DNA of 64,000 nt, from positions 1,015,992 through 1,079,991 of the forward strand of contig NZ_CP009245.1 of the NCBI RefSeq assembly GCF_001941445.1, written 5' to 3'. This document shows, one piece after another, positions 54,581 to 64,000 of this stretch (the first letter of the stretch is position 1; every line of letters begins with the position of its first letter). The notes beneath the pieces were generated by a model. That model saw only the letters and a list, made by a program, of their open reading frames with translations, had not been told where the DNA came from and searched no databases. Made by a program: the position numbers and the translations under genes. The stretch is from Corynebacterium aquilae DSM 44791 (GTDB lineage: Bacteria > Actinomycetota > Actinomycetes > Mycobacteriales > Mycobacteriaceae).

Positions 54581-56179
54581 GTGTCTGTTAAGAAGTTTCT
54601 GACCATCCCTCTCAGCGCCGCACTGGCCTGCACCGTGGTTGCCTGCTCGTCCGACAGCGGCAGCTCCAGCGCATCCGGTGGTGAAGGCGGAGGAGACAAC
54701 TACATCCTCGTCAACGGCACTGAGCCGCAGAACCCGCTCGTCCCGGCCGACACCAACGAAACCGGCGGCGGCAAGATCATCGACCAGATCTTCTCCGGCC
54801 TGGTCTACTACGATTCCGACGGCAAGGAGCACAACGACCTTGCCGAGAAGATCGAGACCGAGGACTCCCAGCTCTACACCATCACCGTTCGCAAGGACGC
54901 GAAGTTCTCCGACGGCAGCCCCGTCAAGGCCGAAAACTTCGTCAAGGCATGGAACTACGCCGTCGCCAACGACCTGATGAGCGCCTCCTTCATGGAGCCC
55001 ATCAAGGGCTACGCCGAGGGCGCCAAGGAAATGGAAGGCCTGAAGATCGTCGACGACCAGACCTTCACCGTCGAGCTGACCCAGCCGGAAGCTGACTTCC
55101 CGCTGCGTCTCGGCTACTCCGCCTTCTTCCCGCTGCCCGACGTCGCCTACGACGACATCAAGGCATACGGCGACAACCCGGTGTCCAACGGCCCCTACAA
55201 GCTCGCCGAGTGGAACCACGACACCGACGCCCTGATCGTGCCGAACCCGGAGTACAACGGCCCCCGCGAGGTCAAAAACGACGGCGTGAAGTTCGTCTTC
55301 TACCCGCAGCAGGACGCCGCTTACGCTGACCTGCTCTCCGGCCAGCTCGACGTGCTTGACTCCGTCCCGGACAACGCCCTGACTGCCTTCGAGACCGACC
55401 TGGATGGACGTTCCGTCAACCAGCCCGCCGCTGTCTTCCAGTCCTTCACCATCCCGGAGCGCCTCGAGCACTTCTCCGGCGAGGAAGGCAACCTGCGCCG
55501 CCAGGCTATCTCCATGGCGATCAACCGCGACGAGGTCACCGATAAGATCTTCCAGAAGTCCCGCACCCCCGCCAAGGACTTCACCTCCCCGGTCATCGCC
55601 GGCTACAGCGACGACATCAAGGGCAGCGAGGTGCTGAAGTACGACCCGGAGAAGGCCAAGGAACTGTGGGCCAAGGCCGATGAGATCAGCCCCTGGTCCG
55701 GCAAGTTCGAGATCGCCTACAACGCCGACGGTGGCCACCAGGGCTGGGTCGATGCGGTCACCAACAGCATCCGCAACACCCTGGGCATTGACGCGGAAGG
55801 CAAGCCCTACCCGGACTTCAAGTCCTTCCGTGACGACATCTCCAAGCACACCATCACCACCGCCTTCCGCACCGGCTGGCAGGCCGACTACCCCGGCCTG
55901 GGTAACTTCCTGGTGCCGCTGTACACCACCGGCGCATCCTCCAACGACGGCGAATACTCCTCCCCGGAGTTCGACGCAGCCATGAAGAAGGCAGCCGGCG
56001 CCACCTCCGTCGACGAGTCCAACAAGCTCTACAACGACGGCCAGGAAATCCTGTTCAAGGATCTGCCCGCCACCCCGCTGTGGTACTCCAACGCCACCGG
56101 CGGCTGGGCCGACACCGTGGACAACGTCAAGTTCAACTGGAAGTCTGTCCCGGACTACAACGAGATCACCAAGAAGTAA
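54581..56179 (+). CDS. Peptide ABC transporter substrate-binding lipoprotein
   Basis: 532 residues from a GTG at 54581 with AGGAGG at good spacing. The lipobox is VVAC (Cys about 22), then a Ser/Gly linker and the family 5 extracellular solute-binding fold: NPLVPADTNETGGGKIIDQIFSGLVYYDSDG, TVRKDAKFSDGSPVKAENFVKAWNYA, NPVSNGPYKLAEW and RRQAISMAINRDEVTD. It should capture oligopeptides or dipeptides and deliver them to the permeases encoded next. A stem-loop between this gene and the permease may keep its expression higher. Confidence 0.92.
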   Translation: MSVKKFLTIPLSAALACTVVACSSDSGSSSASGGEGGGDNYILVNGTEPQNPLVPADTNETGGGKIIDQIFSGLVYYDSDGKEHNDLAEKIETEDSQLYTITVRKDAKFSDGSPVKAENFVKAWNYAVANDLMSASFMEPIKGYAEGAKEMEGLKIVDDQTFTVELTQPEADFPLRLGYSAFFPLPDVAYDDIKAYGDNPVSNGPYKLAEWNHDTDALIVPNPEYNGPREVKNDGVKFVFYPQQDAAYADLLSGQLDVLDSVPDNALTAFETDLDGRSVNQPAAVFQSFTIPERLEHFSGEEGNLRRQAISMAINRDEVTDKIFQKSRTPAKDFTSPVIAGYSDDIKGSEVLKYDPEKAKELWAKADEISPWSGKFEIAYNADGGHQGWVDAVTNSIRNTLGIDAEGKPYPDFKSFRDDISKHTITTAFRTGWQADYPGLGNFLVPLYTTGASSNDGEYSSPEFDAAMKKAAGATSVDESNKLYNDGQEILFKDLPATPLWYSNATGGWADTVDNVKFNWKSVPDYNEITKK

Positions 56180-56274
56180 ACACCTGCTTCACCGCCAACC
56201 CCCCGACCCCCCTCGTACCCGGGCGGGGGAGTGGCCCGGAGCTTTTCACACTCGGATGATCCGACTCTCGCGAC

Positions 56275-56326
56275 AAGCACCCCGCTTTTGACTGTGATTG
56301 ACACCAATTGCCGCAGTGGGGTGCTT
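56275..56326 (+). other. Stem-loop between SBP and permease genes
   Basis: AAGCACCCC (56275-56283) pairs with GGGGTGCTT (56318-56326), followed by TG. With a long loop and few T residues it may end part of the transcripts, so that the binding protein is made in excess. The whole 56180-56549 gap contains no gene. Confidence 0.5.
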
Positions 56327-56549
56327 TGCGCGTCGCCTGAAAGCACCGCACTTTCAACACAGTGCATCCTCAGTTATTCTTCAAACCACGCCCGCAACTG
56401 TGTCGTGTAACACGTTCGCTGTGTGGCGGCGGACGCCTAAAAACGGCGCCCGCCCACGACAAGCCGACGCACCCACCCGCGCGGGCCCGCGTGGCCTTAG
56501 AGCCACACCCGCCCCACCCATCAGCACCCGAACCACGAAAGGGGTCGAC

Positions 56550-57476
56550 ATGCTGCGCTACGTCGGACGACGACTACTGCAGATGATCCCCGTATTCTTT
56601 GGCGCCACCCTGCTTATCTACGCCATGGTGTTCCTCATGCCCGGCGACCCCGTGCAAGCACTCGGCGGCGACAGGGGACTCACCCCTGGAGCGGAAGCAC
56701 GCATCCGCGCAGAATACAACCTGGATAAACCCTTCATCATCCAGTACCTGCTTTACATCAAAGGCATCCTCACCCTCGACTTCGGCACCACCTTCTCCGG
56801 CCGCCCCGTCCTGGAAGTGATGGCCCACGCCTTCCCCGTCACCATCAAACTCGGCGTCATGGCCCTGCTGTTCGAAGCCATCTTCGGCATCATCCTCGGT
56901 GTCTACGCCGGTATTAAGCGTGGCGGCTTCTTCGACTCCACCATCCTGCTGGTGTCCCTGTTCGTCATCGCGGTGCCCTCCTTCGTGATCGGCTTCGTCT
57001 TTCAGTTCGTCATCGGCATCAAACTCGGCTGGCTGCCCACCACCGTCGGCAGCCACGTCTCCTTCCAATCACTGCTCATGCCAGCACTGGTGCTCGGCGC
57101 CGTCTCCACGGCGATGGTCATCCGCCTCACCCGCCAGTCCGTCAGCGAAAACCTCTCCGCCGACTTCGTGCGCACCGCCCGCGCCAAGGGACTGTCCGGC
57201 TCCAAGGTGATGCTGCGCCACGTGCTGCGCAACTCGCTGATCCCAGTGGTCACCTTCCTGGGTGCCGACCTGGGTGCCCTCATGGGTGGCGCGATTGTCA
57301 CCGAAGGCATCTTCGGCATCAACGGTGTCGGCGGCCAGCTCTACCGCGCCATCATCAAGGGCGAACCGACCACCGTCGTGAGCTTCGTGACCGTCCTGGT
57401 CGTCGTCTACATCATCGCCAACCTCCTCGTGGACCTGCTCTACGCCGTTCTCGACCCAAGGATCCGCTATGCCTGA
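56550..57476 (+). CDS. Peptide ABC transporter permease (OppB/DppB type)
   Basis: 308 residues: MLRYVGRRLLQMIPVFFGATLLIYAMVFLMPGDP, then DFGTTFSGRPVLEVM, and the EAA loop RTARAKGLSGSKVMLRHVLRNSLIPVVTFLGADLGALMGGAIVTEGIFGINGVG. AAAGGGG lies before the ATG at 56550. Its last 8 bases overlap the next gene. Confidence 0.94.
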   Translation: MLRYVGRRLLQMIPVFFGATLLIYAMVFLMPGDPVQALGGDRGLTPGAEARIRAEYNLDKPFIIQYLLYIKGILTLDFGTTFSGRPVLEVMAHAFPVTIKLGVMALLFEAIFGIILGVYAGIKRGGFFDSTILLVSLFVIAVPSFVIGFVFQFVIGIKLGWLPTTVGSHVSFQSLLMPALVLGAVSTAMVIRLTRQSVSENLSADFVRTARAKGLSGSKVMLRHVLRNSLIPVVTFLGADLGALMGGAIVTEGIFGINGVGGQLYRAIIKGEPTTVVSFVTVLVVVYIIANLLVDLLYAVLDPRIRYA

Positions 57477-58443
57477 TGCAGATAAGAACCTCCACGTCCC
57501 CGTCAACGTGCGCGTCGGGCAGGAACGCTTCGTCGCCGCCGTCGACGAAGGCGGCCTCGGCGCCGTCGACGCCGTCTCCGACGACAGCGCCCCCTCCTCC
57601 CAGTGGGCCGAAGCCTGGCGTTACCTGCGCCGCCGCCCCCTGTTTTGGGTCTCGGCCTTCATGATCGTCCTGGTGGTCATCATGGCGATCGCCCCCGGGC
57701 TGTTCACCAGCATCGACCCCCGCTTCTGTGAGCTTGGAAAATCCGCCAACCCCGCAGAACCCGGACACCCCTTCGGCTTCGACCGTCAAGGCTGCGATAT
57801 TTACTCCCGCACCATCTACGGTGCCCGCGCCTCCGTCACCGTCGGCATTCTCGCCACCATCCTGGTGGTGATCTTCGGCGGCACCATCGGCGCCCTCGCC
57901 GGCTACTTCGGTGGCATCCTCGACTCCATCCTGTCGCGCATCACCGACATCTTCTTCGCCATCCCCTTCGTGCTGGCCACCATCGTGTTCATGCAGATGT
58001 TCAAAGAACACCGCAACGTCTACACCGTGGTGCTCATCCTGGCGGCGTTCTCCTGGGTCAACATCGCCCGCATCACCCGTGGCGCGGTCATGACCGTCAA
58101 AAACGAGGAATACGTCACCGCCGCCCGCGCAGTCGGTGCCTCCCGCACCCACATGCTGCTCGGCCACATCATCCCGAACGCCTCCGCACCGATCATCGTC
58201 TACGCCACCGTCGCGCTGGGCACCTTCATCGTCACCGAAGCCACCCTGTCCTTCCTGGGCATTGGCCTGCCACCGTCGGTGGTCAGCTGGGGTGGCGACA
58301 TCTCCGCCGCCCAAGCATCCTTGAGAACCGCCCCCATGGTGCTGTTCTACCCGGCGCTCGCACTGGCACTGACCGTGCTGAGCTTCATCATGATGGGTGA
58401 CGTCGTCCGCGATGCACTCGACCCGAAGTCCAGGAAGCGATAG
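57469..58443 (+). CDS. Peptide ABC transporter permease (OppC/DppC type)
   Basis: 324 residues with a 60-residue soluble N-terminus, then FWVSAFMIVLVVIMAIAPGLF and the DppC pattern HPFGFDRQGCDIYSRTIYGARASVTVGIL, EAA loop TAARAVGASRTHMLLGHIIPNASAPIIVYATVALGTFIVTEATLSFLGIG. AAGGA stands before the ATG at 57469. It overlaps oppB by 8 bases and is followed by the ATPase after 2 bases, so the three are translated together. Confidence 0.94.
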   Translation: MPDADKNLHVPVNVRVGQERFVAAVDEGGLGAVDAVSDDSAPSSQWAEAWRYLRRRPLFWVSAFMIVLVVIMAIAPGLFTSIDPRFCELGKSANPAEPGHPFGFDRQGCDIYSRTIYGARASVTVGILATILVVIFGGTIGALAGYFGGILDSILSRITDIFFAIPFVLATIVFMQMFKEHRNVYTVVLILAAFSWVNIARITRGAVMTVKNEEYVTAARAVGASRTHMLLGHIIPNASAPIIVYATVALGTFIVTEATLSFLGIGLPPSVVSWGGDISAAQASLRTAPMVLFYPALALALTVLSFIMMGDVVRDALDPKSRKR

Positions 58444-58445
58444 AC

Positions 58446-60149
58446 ATGGCCACCACCGATAACACCACCCAGCCCTTGGATCCCACCGCGCCCCTGGTCG
58501 ACATCAAAGACCTCCACGTCAGCTTCACCACCTCCAACGGAGTGGTAGAAGCCGTGCGCGGCGTCAACCTGACGATCTACCCCGGACAATCCGTGGCAAT
58601 CGTCGGCGAGTCCGGCTCCGGTAAATCCACCACCGCCATGGCACTAATCGGCCTTCTTCCCGGCACCGGCAAAGTCACCGGCGGAGAAATCAACTTCGAC
58701 GGCAAAGACCTCGCCACCTTCGACGAGAAGAAAATGCAAAGCATCCGCGGCGACCAGATCGGCCTGGTCCCGCAGGACCCGATGAGTAACCTCAACCCGG
58801 TGTGGCGCATCGGCACCCAAATCAAAGAATCGCTGCGCGCCAACAACATCGACCTCAAAGGCAAAACCGCCGACGAACGCGTCGCGGAACTGCTGGAAGA
58901 AGCCGGCCTGCCGGACGCGGCGCGACGCGCCAAGCAATTCCCGCACGAATTCTCCGGCGGCATGCGCCAGCGCGCCCTGATCGCCATGGGTCTGGCCGCC
59001 CGCCCCCGCCTGCTAATCGCCGACGAGCCGACCAGCGCGCTGGACGTCACCGTGCAACGCCAAATCCTCGACCACCTCGAGGGGCTGACCCAAGAACTCG
59101 GCACCGCCGTGCTGTTTATCACCCACGACCTCGGCCTAGCCGCCGAGCGCGCCAGCCACCTGGTGGTCATGCACCGCGGACGCGTCGTCGAATCCGGGCC
59201 CTCCCTGGAGATCCTGCAAGACCCCCAGCACCCCTACACTCAGCGTCTCGTGCAGGCCGCCCCCTCCCTGGCCTCCGCCCGCATTCGGGAAGCCAAAGCC
59301 CACGGTGAGCACGCCGACGACATCATGATGGCCAGCGAGCCCAGCTCCAACGAAACCGTCATCAAGGTCGAAAACCTCAGCAAGGAATTCCAGATCCGCG
59401 GCGCCAAAGGCGACAAGAAAACCCTCCTCGCCGTCGATGACGTGTCCTTCGACCTGAAAAAGGGCCACACCCTGGCCCTGGTGGGCGAGTCCGGCTCCGG
59501 CAAATCCACCGTCGCCAACATGGTGCTCAACCTGCTCGACCCCACCAGCGGCAAGGTGTACTACAAAGGCACCGACCTGTCGACGCTGGGCCGCAAAGAA
59601 CTGTTCGACATGCGGCGCAAACTGCAGGTGGTCTTCCAAAACCCCTACGGTTCACTCGACCCGATGTACTCCATCTTCCGCTGCATCGAAGAACCGTTGA
59701 GCGTGCACAAAGTCGGCAACCGCAAAAGTCGCGAAAAACGCGTTGCGGAACTGCTCGACATGGTCGCCATGCCCCGCTCCGCGATGCGACGCTTCCCCAA
59801 CGAACTATCCGGCGGACAGCGCCAGCGCATCGCCGTGGCCCGCGCGCTCGCGCTCAACCCGGAAGTCATCGTCCTCGACGAGGCGGTGTCCGCACTGGAC
59901 GTGTTGGTGCAAAACCAAATCCTGCACCTGCTGGCAGACCTGCAGGAAGAACTCGGCCTGAGCTACCTGTTCATCACCCACGACCTGGCGGTGGTACGCC
60001 AAACCGCCGACGACGTGGTCGTGATGAAACAAGGCAAGGTCGTCGAACAAGGCCGCATCGACGACATCTTCGACAACCCCCAAGACCCCTACACCGAAAA
60101 CCTCATCAACTCGGTTCCGGGTCTGGGCATCACCCTCGGCGCCTCCTAG
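58446..60149 (+). CDS. Fused double ATPase of the peptide ABC transporter (OppD-OppF)
   Basis: 567 residues joining what are two genes in E. coli. First ATPase: [16 protein letters not shown] (about 55-70), [30 protein letters not shown]; second: [18 protein letters not shown] (about 348-365), [29 protein letters not shown]. Peptide-family C-terminal extensions with [15 protein letters not shown] and [14 protein letters not shown] follow each domain; in related proteins such regions can bind an iron-sulfur cluster, but the Cys residues are absent here. AGGAAG precedes the ATG. Confidence 0.93.
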   Translation: MATTDNTTQPLDPTAPLVDIKDLHVSFTTSNGVVEAVRGVNLTIYPGQSVAIVGESGSGKSTTAMALIGLLPGTGKVTGGEINFDGKDLATFDEKKMQSIRGDQIGLVPQDPMSNLNPVWRIGTQIKESLRANNIDLKGKTADERVAELLEEAGLPDAARRAKQFPHEFSGGMRQRALIAMGLAARPRLLIADEPTSALDVTVQRQILDHLEGLTQELGTAVLFITHDLGLAAERASHLVVMHRGRVVESGPSLEILQDPQHPYTQRLVQAAPSLASARIREAKAHGEHADDIMMASEPSSNETVIKVENLSKEFQIRGAKGDKKTLLAVDDVSFDLKKGHTLALVGESGSGKSTVANMVLNLLDPTSGKVYYKGTDLSTLGRKELFDMRRKLQVVFQNPYGSLDPMYSIFRCIEEPLSVHKVGNRKSREKRVAELLDMVAMPRSAMRRFPNELSGGQRQRIAVARALALNPEVIVLDEAVSALDVLVQNQILHLLADLQEELGLSYLFITHDLAVVRQTADDVVVMKQGKVVEQGRIDDIFDNPQDPYTENLINSVPGLGITLGAS

Positions 60150-60169
60150 CCGAGAAAACACCCCCCGGC

Positions 60170-60232
60170 GCACCCCGCCCCGCACTGACACCGACAACCC
60201 AGGTGACAGTGCCGGCCGGGGTGCTGCTTTTT
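60170..60232 (+). terminator. Intrinsic terminator of the peptide transporter operon
   Basis: GCACCCCG (60170-60177) pairs with CGGGGTGC (60217-60224), with GCACTG/CAGTGC and CACC/GGTG inside, then TGCTTTTT. It separates the operon from lpqW. Confidence 0.85.
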
Positions 60233-60280
60233 GGGCGCGCATCGGCCGTGTGCACAGCAAATTTTGGTAAGAATAGACAA

Positions 60281-62185
60281 ATGAAACCCCAACGCCCCAC
60301 CCGTCGCGTGAGAAGTCGCCGAACCTTCGCTGCTGTCGTGTCCGTGGGGCTGAGCCTATCTGTGGCTGCGTGCGCCGCCCGCCCCGGCCCGCCACCAGTG
60401 GTCGACCCCGGCGCCCACGCCGCGCCACCACCACCGCAGGTGCAACACGTCAACCAACAGCGCAGCATCACCATCGGCATCGACAGCCTGCGCAACGGCT
60501 TCAACCCGCACCTCATAGCCGACGACGACGCGTTTACCCAAGCACTCGCCCGGCTGGTTCTCCCCAGCGCATTCGTCGACGGGGTACTCAACAAAGACCT
60601 CCTCAACGGCGCAACAGAGGTGCCCGCGGCCGCCGGGGCGGCGATGACGGTGCGCTACATCATCAACCCCGCCGCCCAATGGAGCGACGGCACCCCAATC
60701 ACCGGCACCGATTTCGCCTACCTGGCCCAACAGCTAGCCAACCAGCCGGGAGTCGAAGACTCCGCCGGCTACCGCGCGATCAGCAACATCCGCACCTCCA
60801 ACGGCGGCAAAACCGTCGATGTGGACTTCGACACCCCCATCAAAGACTGGACCCCACTGTTCAGTAACATCCTGCCCAGCCACCTGGTGCGAGTCCTCGA
60901 CGTGCCCTTCGACCAGGTTCTCGGCGACACAATTCCCGCCAGCGGCAACCTCTACATGGTCAAAGGCGTAGACCGGGCCCGCGGACTGGTCACCCTGGCC
61001 CGCAACGACCGCTACTGGGGGCCAAACCCCGCCAAAATTGAACTACTGACCTTCAAGACGATTCGCTCCACCGCAGAAGGCTCCGAAATGCTGCGCAGTG
61101 GCCAACTGGCCGCCGCGGATCTCACCCCGGATCAAACCTCCAAAGAAAGCTACTCCCTAGTACCCGGCACCCAGGTCATCGACTACCAGCACCCGGCACG
61201 CCTAGACCTCGATTTCTCAGTCACCTCCCCGCTGTTGTCCTCGGTAGACCTCCGACGCGCCGTGGCCAGCCTGATTGATATCCCAACCGTGGCGCGCTTG
61301 GCATCCGGGCGCACCAGCGACCTCACACCGGCGCAACCCTGGCCGGGACTACCAACACCTCCACCGCAGACGGAACAAGACCAAACCCCCACAGAACAGG
61401 CAGGGGAGAACCCCACTGCCCCTAACGCCGACCCGGCAGCCCAGTCGGTAGAGAACTTAAAAAACGCCACGACGAACCGGCAGTTGGTGGTGGCAGCCGA
61501 CGCATCCGACGACGTAGCCGTAGCCGCAGCACTGACGATCGCGGACGTACTGCAAGCAGCCGGCGTGCAAGCACAGCCGCTGCTCACATCCCCGGCGGCC
61601 ATTTCCGCCGGAGTCAGCACCGGCACCATCGACGCGGTGGTCAGCTGGCACCGCGCAGGCACTAACCCCGTCATATTGGCATCACAGTTCCAATGCGACC
61701 ATTTCACCGTCGATGACGCACGCGCGCATGCGGATGGTGCCGGTGGCCGCCCGGTCGTCCTCGACACCCCGGCCGGCGCCCAACCATCACAAACCCCCAC
61801 AGGATCCGCGGACCCCGCAGTCACCTTGCTGCCGGAAGGGGATGTGGAAACCCCCACAACAACCCGCCGCACCCTAGGTGGCTGGTGCGACCCAGACACC
61901 GACGCCTTCGTGTCGCAAATGCTCGCCGGCACGGTCGATATCGCCCAGGGACGACAACACCTCGCCGAGCTATCCGGAAAACAAGCCCTATCGGTACCCC
62001 TGCTGGAGCAACAGCGCCTCTTCTTGGTCGGATCCACCATCCTCGGGCCCGCCCCAGAACTCACCCAATGGCCACTGCTCCTACCCGCCGGGCCGCTGGC
62101 GTCCGCCGGCAGCTGGACTAAAACCCAAGACACCCCAAACCGAAACACCGCACCAACGCCGGATGAGAAACAACCAAAACCCTAA
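60281..62185 (+). CDS. lpqW: LpqW-like lipoprotein of lipoglycan synthesis
   Basis: 634 residues from the ATG at 60281; a -10-like TAAGAAT lies just before it, so it may be leaderless. The signal peptide (RRTFAAVVSVGLSLSVAAC) has a VAAC lipobox and is followed by a Pro-rich linker. The rest is a family 5 solute-binding fold (IGIDSLRNGFNPHLIADDDAF, QWSDGTPITGTDFAYLAQQLA, DLRRAVASLIDIPTVARLASG) interrupted around 375-415 by a Pro/Thr/Gln-rich insert. The order typA - this gene - mshB - small membrane protein - ferredoxin matches typA-lpqW-mshB-Rv1171-fdxC in M. tuberculosis. LpqW steers PIM intermediates to lipomannan and LAM synthesis and activates the MptB mannosyltransferase in C. glutamicum. 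Confidence 0.8.
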   Translation: MKPQRPTRRVRSRRTFAAVVSVGLSLSVAACAARPGPPPVVDPGAHAAPPPPQVQHVNQQRSITIGIDSLRNGFNPHLIADDDAFTQALARLVLPSAFVDGVLNKDLLNGATEVPAAAGAAMTVRYIINPAAQWSDGTPITGTDFAYLAQQLANQPGVEDSAGYRAISNIRTSNGGKTVDVDFDTPIKDWTPLFSNILPSHLVRVLDVPFDQVLGDTIPASGNLYMVKGVDRARGLVTLARNDRYWGPNPAKIELLTFKTIRSTAEGSEMLRSGQLAAADLTPDQTSKESYSLVPGTQVIDYQHPARLDLDFSVTSPLLSSVDLRRAVASLIDIPTVARLASGRTSDLTPAQPWPGLPTPPPQTEQDQTPTEQAGENPTAPNADPAAQSVENLKNATTNRQLVVAADASDDVAVAAALTIADVLQAAGVQAQPLLTSPAAISAGVSTGTIDAVVSWHRAGTNPVILASQFQCDHFTVDDARAHADGAGGRPVVLDTPAGAQPSQTPTGSADPAVTLLPEGDVETPTTTRRTLGGWCDPDTDAFVSQMLAGTVDIAQGRQHLAELSGKQALSVPLLEQQRLFLVGSTILGPAPELTQWPLLLPAGPLASAGSWTKTQDTPNRNTAPTPDEKQPKP

Positions 62186-62270
62186 TCACCGGCGCCCACA
62201 AAAACCTTCGGCGCGTAGCCTAAAAACACATTCCCCCCTTGAACACGAAACACATCGAAAAGCACACGAG

Positions 62271-63155
62271 ATGACGACATCTGAATTAGCCGGACTGAAA
62301 GTAGTCGCGGTCCACGCCCACCCGGATGACGAAGCGATCTGGACTGGCGGATTGCTCTGCGACTTAGCGCGCCGGGGCGCGCAGGTCACTGTGGTGACCT
62401 GCACCCTGGGGGAGGAAGGCGAGACCATCGGCCCGGATCTGCAGTACCTGACGGTCGATCACGCCGACCAGCTGGGCGGGTACCGCATCCAGGAACTTGC
62501 CGAGGCGCAGCGCATCCTCGGGGTGCAGCATCGTTTCCTTGGTGGTGCCGGCCGCTTTCGGGATTCCGGCATGGAAGGCTCCCCGGCGCATGCCGACCTG
62601 CGGGCCTTCGTTAACGCCGGCAGCGCCAGCGTTGATGCGCTCGATGAGATCTTGCAAGAAATCCAGCCGCAGCTCATCGTCACCTACGGGCCCGATGGCG
62701 GCTACGGCCACCCCGATCACATCGCAGCCCACAAGATCGTGCACGCCGCCAAATACACCCCGCAGCGCATCCTGTGGTGTGTGACCTCCAAGCCCATGAT
62801 CCACACAGGTAGCGCCGCCATCACCGCGCCCGCTGGGTGGCGTACCGCACCGGGGGAGATCGCCTGCGTCGATACCTGGGATGTGGCCCACCCTTTAAGC
62901 CCGGAGGTTTTTGACGCGAAAATCCAGGCGATGCGGGCGCACGCCACCCAGGTGTGGATCGCCGACGGCAGACCCCACCCCTTGGGAGCTGGAAGTGCCC
63001 GGGCGATTGTCGAAGATGTAGAGGCAGCCCCTGTCGTGTGGGCGCTATCAAACCTGATCGCCCAGCCACTGACCCCGGTCGAGTACTACCAACTCGGCGC
63101 CGGTGAACCGCTACCGGACGGTGCCAATGATGTGACCGCCGGGCTCGTCGTTTAA
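62271..63155 (+). CDS. mshB: N-acetyl-GlcN-Ins deacetylase of mycothiol synthesis
   Basis: 294 residues. The zinc site AHPDDEAIWTGG (His17, Asp20) and GGYGHPDHIAAH are those of the PIG-L family; ILWCVTSKPMI and GEIACVDTWDV fit MshB rather than Mca. The enzyme deacetylates GlcNAc-Ins to GlcN-Ins, the second step to mycothiol, the main thiol of Actinobacteria. The ATG at 62271 agrees with the length of the family (about 300). It ends 10 bases before the next gene. Confidence 0.9.
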   Translation: MTTSELAGLKVVAVHAHPDDEAIWTGGLLCDLARRGAQVTVVTCTLGEEGETIGPDLQYLTVDHADQLGGYRIQELAEAQRILGVQHRFLGGAGRFRDSGMEGSPAHADLRAFVNAGSASVDALDEILQEIQPQLIVTYGPDGGYGHPDHIAAHKIVHAAKYTPQRILWCVTSKPMIHTGSAAITAPAGWRTAPGEIACVDTWDVAHPLSPEVFDAKIQAMRAHATQVWIADGRPHPLGAGSARAIVEDVEAAPVVWALSNLIAQPLTPVEYYQLGAGEPLPDGANDVTAGLVV

Positions 63156-63165
63156 GGTGCTTGAC

Positions 63166-63672
63166 GTGAGCACGAAGAAAAAACGCTCAAAAGCGGCCCC
63201 CAGCACCCGCCCCGGGCAACCTGACCCGCAGCCAAACCCGCCGGCACCTGCCAGCGCGCCACAATCACGCCCCCGCTACCCGCGCGGCGAAATCGCCACC
63301 GCCATGGTGTGGCTGGGCATCGGCTCGCTGATCAGCGTGCTGCTGGAAGTCATCTATCTTGGCACCTGGTGGACACTGCCGGGTGGGGTCACAGTGGTCG
63401 CCCCATTTACCATCGTGATCGCTTTCCTGTTCACCATGGTCTTAAGTAAAACAGCCTTGCTGTGGACCAACAATCGCCTGGTAGCGGGCATTCCGCTGTG
63501 GGTGTGGTTGCTAGGATACCTAGCCCTTACTTTCTCTTCTGCCTTAAGTGGAGATACTTTAGTTCCGTCCGACGTGCGCAGCATTGGTCTGCTTCTCGCC
63601 GGACTGGCCGGCGGTGGATGGCCGCTGGTGGTGTCGATGACAAACAATCTGGAGACGGAAAACCAACAATGA
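63166..63672 (+). CDS. Small membrane protein (Rv1171-like position)
   Basis: 168 residues from a GTG at 63166, preceded at good spacing by AAGG; the GTG at 63157 would lie on the ribosome binding site. A basic and Pro-rich cytoplasmic N-terminus of about 40 residues precedes four hydrophobic segments ([87 protein letters not shown]). It occupies the position of the conserved membrane protein Rv1171 between mshB and the ferredoxin. Its stop overlaps the ferredoxin start in ATGA. Function unknown. Confidence 0.75.
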   Translation: MSTKKKRSKAAPSTRPGQPDPQPNPPAPASAPQSRPRYPRGEIATAMVWLGIGSLISVLLEVIYLGTWWTLPGGVTVVAPFTIVIAFLFTMVLSKTALLWTNNRLVAGIPLWVWLLGYLALTFSSALSGDTLVPSDVRSIGLLLAGLAGGGWPLVVSMTNNLETENQQ

Positions 63673-63992
63673 CCTACACAATCGCGCAGCCGTGCGTCGA
63701 TGTCATGGACAAGGCATGCGTCGAAGAATGCCCGGTGGATTGCATCTACGAAGGCAAGCGCTCCCTGTACATTCACCCCGATGAGTGCGTGGACTGCGGT
63801 GCCTGCGAGCCGGTCTGCCCGGTCGAAGCCATCTTCTACGAAGACGATGTTCCGGATGAGTGGGTCGACTACAACGATGCAAACGCAGCGTTTTTCGATG
63901 ACCTCGGATCCCCCGGTGGCGCCGCCAAACTCGGCGCACAAGACTTCGATCCGCCGCTGATCGCAAACCTTCCGCCGCAAGCAGAAGACTAA
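63669..63992 (+). CDS. fdxC: Seven-iron ferredoxin (FdxA/FdxC type)
   Basis: 107 residues. The N-terminal half has [21 protein letters not shown] and [16 protein letters not shown], the Cys pattern of a 3Fe-4S plus a 4Fe-4S cluster as in mycobacterial FdxA and FdxC. The C-terminal half ([27 protein letters not shown]) is the usual family extension. The ATG at 63669 overlaps the previous stop by four bases, giving coupled translation. It carries electrons for monooxygenases, IspH or other reductases. Confidence 0.93.
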   Translation: MTYTIAQPCVDVMDKACVEECPVDCIYEGKRSLYIHPDECVDCGACEPVCPVEAIFYEDDVPDEWVDYNDANAAFFDDLGSPGGAAKLGAQDFDPPLIANLPPQAED

Positions 63993-64000
63993 ACACCCCG

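Overview
The window is a high-GC actinobacterial chromosome segment, most probably from a Corynebacterium. Supporting evidence: mycothiol synthesis (mshB), an lpqW-like lipoprotein next to mshB and a seven-iron-type ferredoxin, many short secreted lipoproteins, a metP/metS methionine importer, DUF4245, DUF6542 and DUF4232 proteins, GTG starts, and many genes whose -10 hexamer lies 6-10 nt before the start codon (probable leaderless mRNAs). No rRNA, tRNA, CRISPR array or intact insertion sequence was seen.

Layout. 0.2-4.3 kb: a LysR-substrate-domain-like protein, an LEA/LGFP lipoprotein, a GNAT acetyltransferase, a lipoprotein and an XRE-DUF2975 regulator/membrane pair with a palindromic operator. 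4.5-8.7 kb: a TetR regulator followed by two DHA2-type 14-TM efflux pumps. 9.2-10.4 kb: a secreted lipoprotein. 10.5-19.3 kb: a six-gene catecholate siderophore operon read leftwards from a DtxR-type iron box: isochorismatase, 2,3-dihydro-DHB dehydrogenase, isochorismate synthase, DHB-AMP ligase, stand-alone aryl carrier protein and a C-A-T-TE NRPS whose adenylation pocket reads as serine. Together they should make an enterobactin-type tri-(DHB-Ser) lactone. No uptake or ferric-siderophore esterase gene is in the window.

19.4-32.2 kb is a housekeeping block: fumC, glpX, DUF4245, xseB/xseA, ispH, DUF6542, an AI-2E family permease, metS/metP and ychF. 32.4-38.1 kb holds lipoproteins, an unrecognised protein, an MFS pump with a MarR regulator, and a glycerate kinase; one lipoprotein carries an in-frame stop before a recognisable C-terminal repeat. 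38.2-43.0 kb is one 1598-codon gene joining a DUF808 membrane domain to a very long acidic and then Arg/Glu/Ala-repeat tail.

43.1-48.5 kb: DUF2218 and DUF4232 proteins, then a TPP riboswitch controlling a thiamine-precursor ECF transporter (ykoE-ykoD-ykoC) and a P-loop kinase-Nudix fusion. 48.6-51.1 kb: a secreted trypsin-like protease, an ArsC-like protein, a DUF402 protein and a secreted protein. After a 1.1 kb stretch without a supported gene come typA, a peptide ABC transporter operon (SBP, two permeases, fused double ATPase), lpqW, mshB, a small membrane protein and the ferredoxin.

The points most worth follow-up are the enterobactin-like operon with its split EntB and mid-gene composition switch, the DUF808-charged-helix giant protein, the kinase-Nudix fusion under the TPP riboswitch, and the interrupted lipoprotein.
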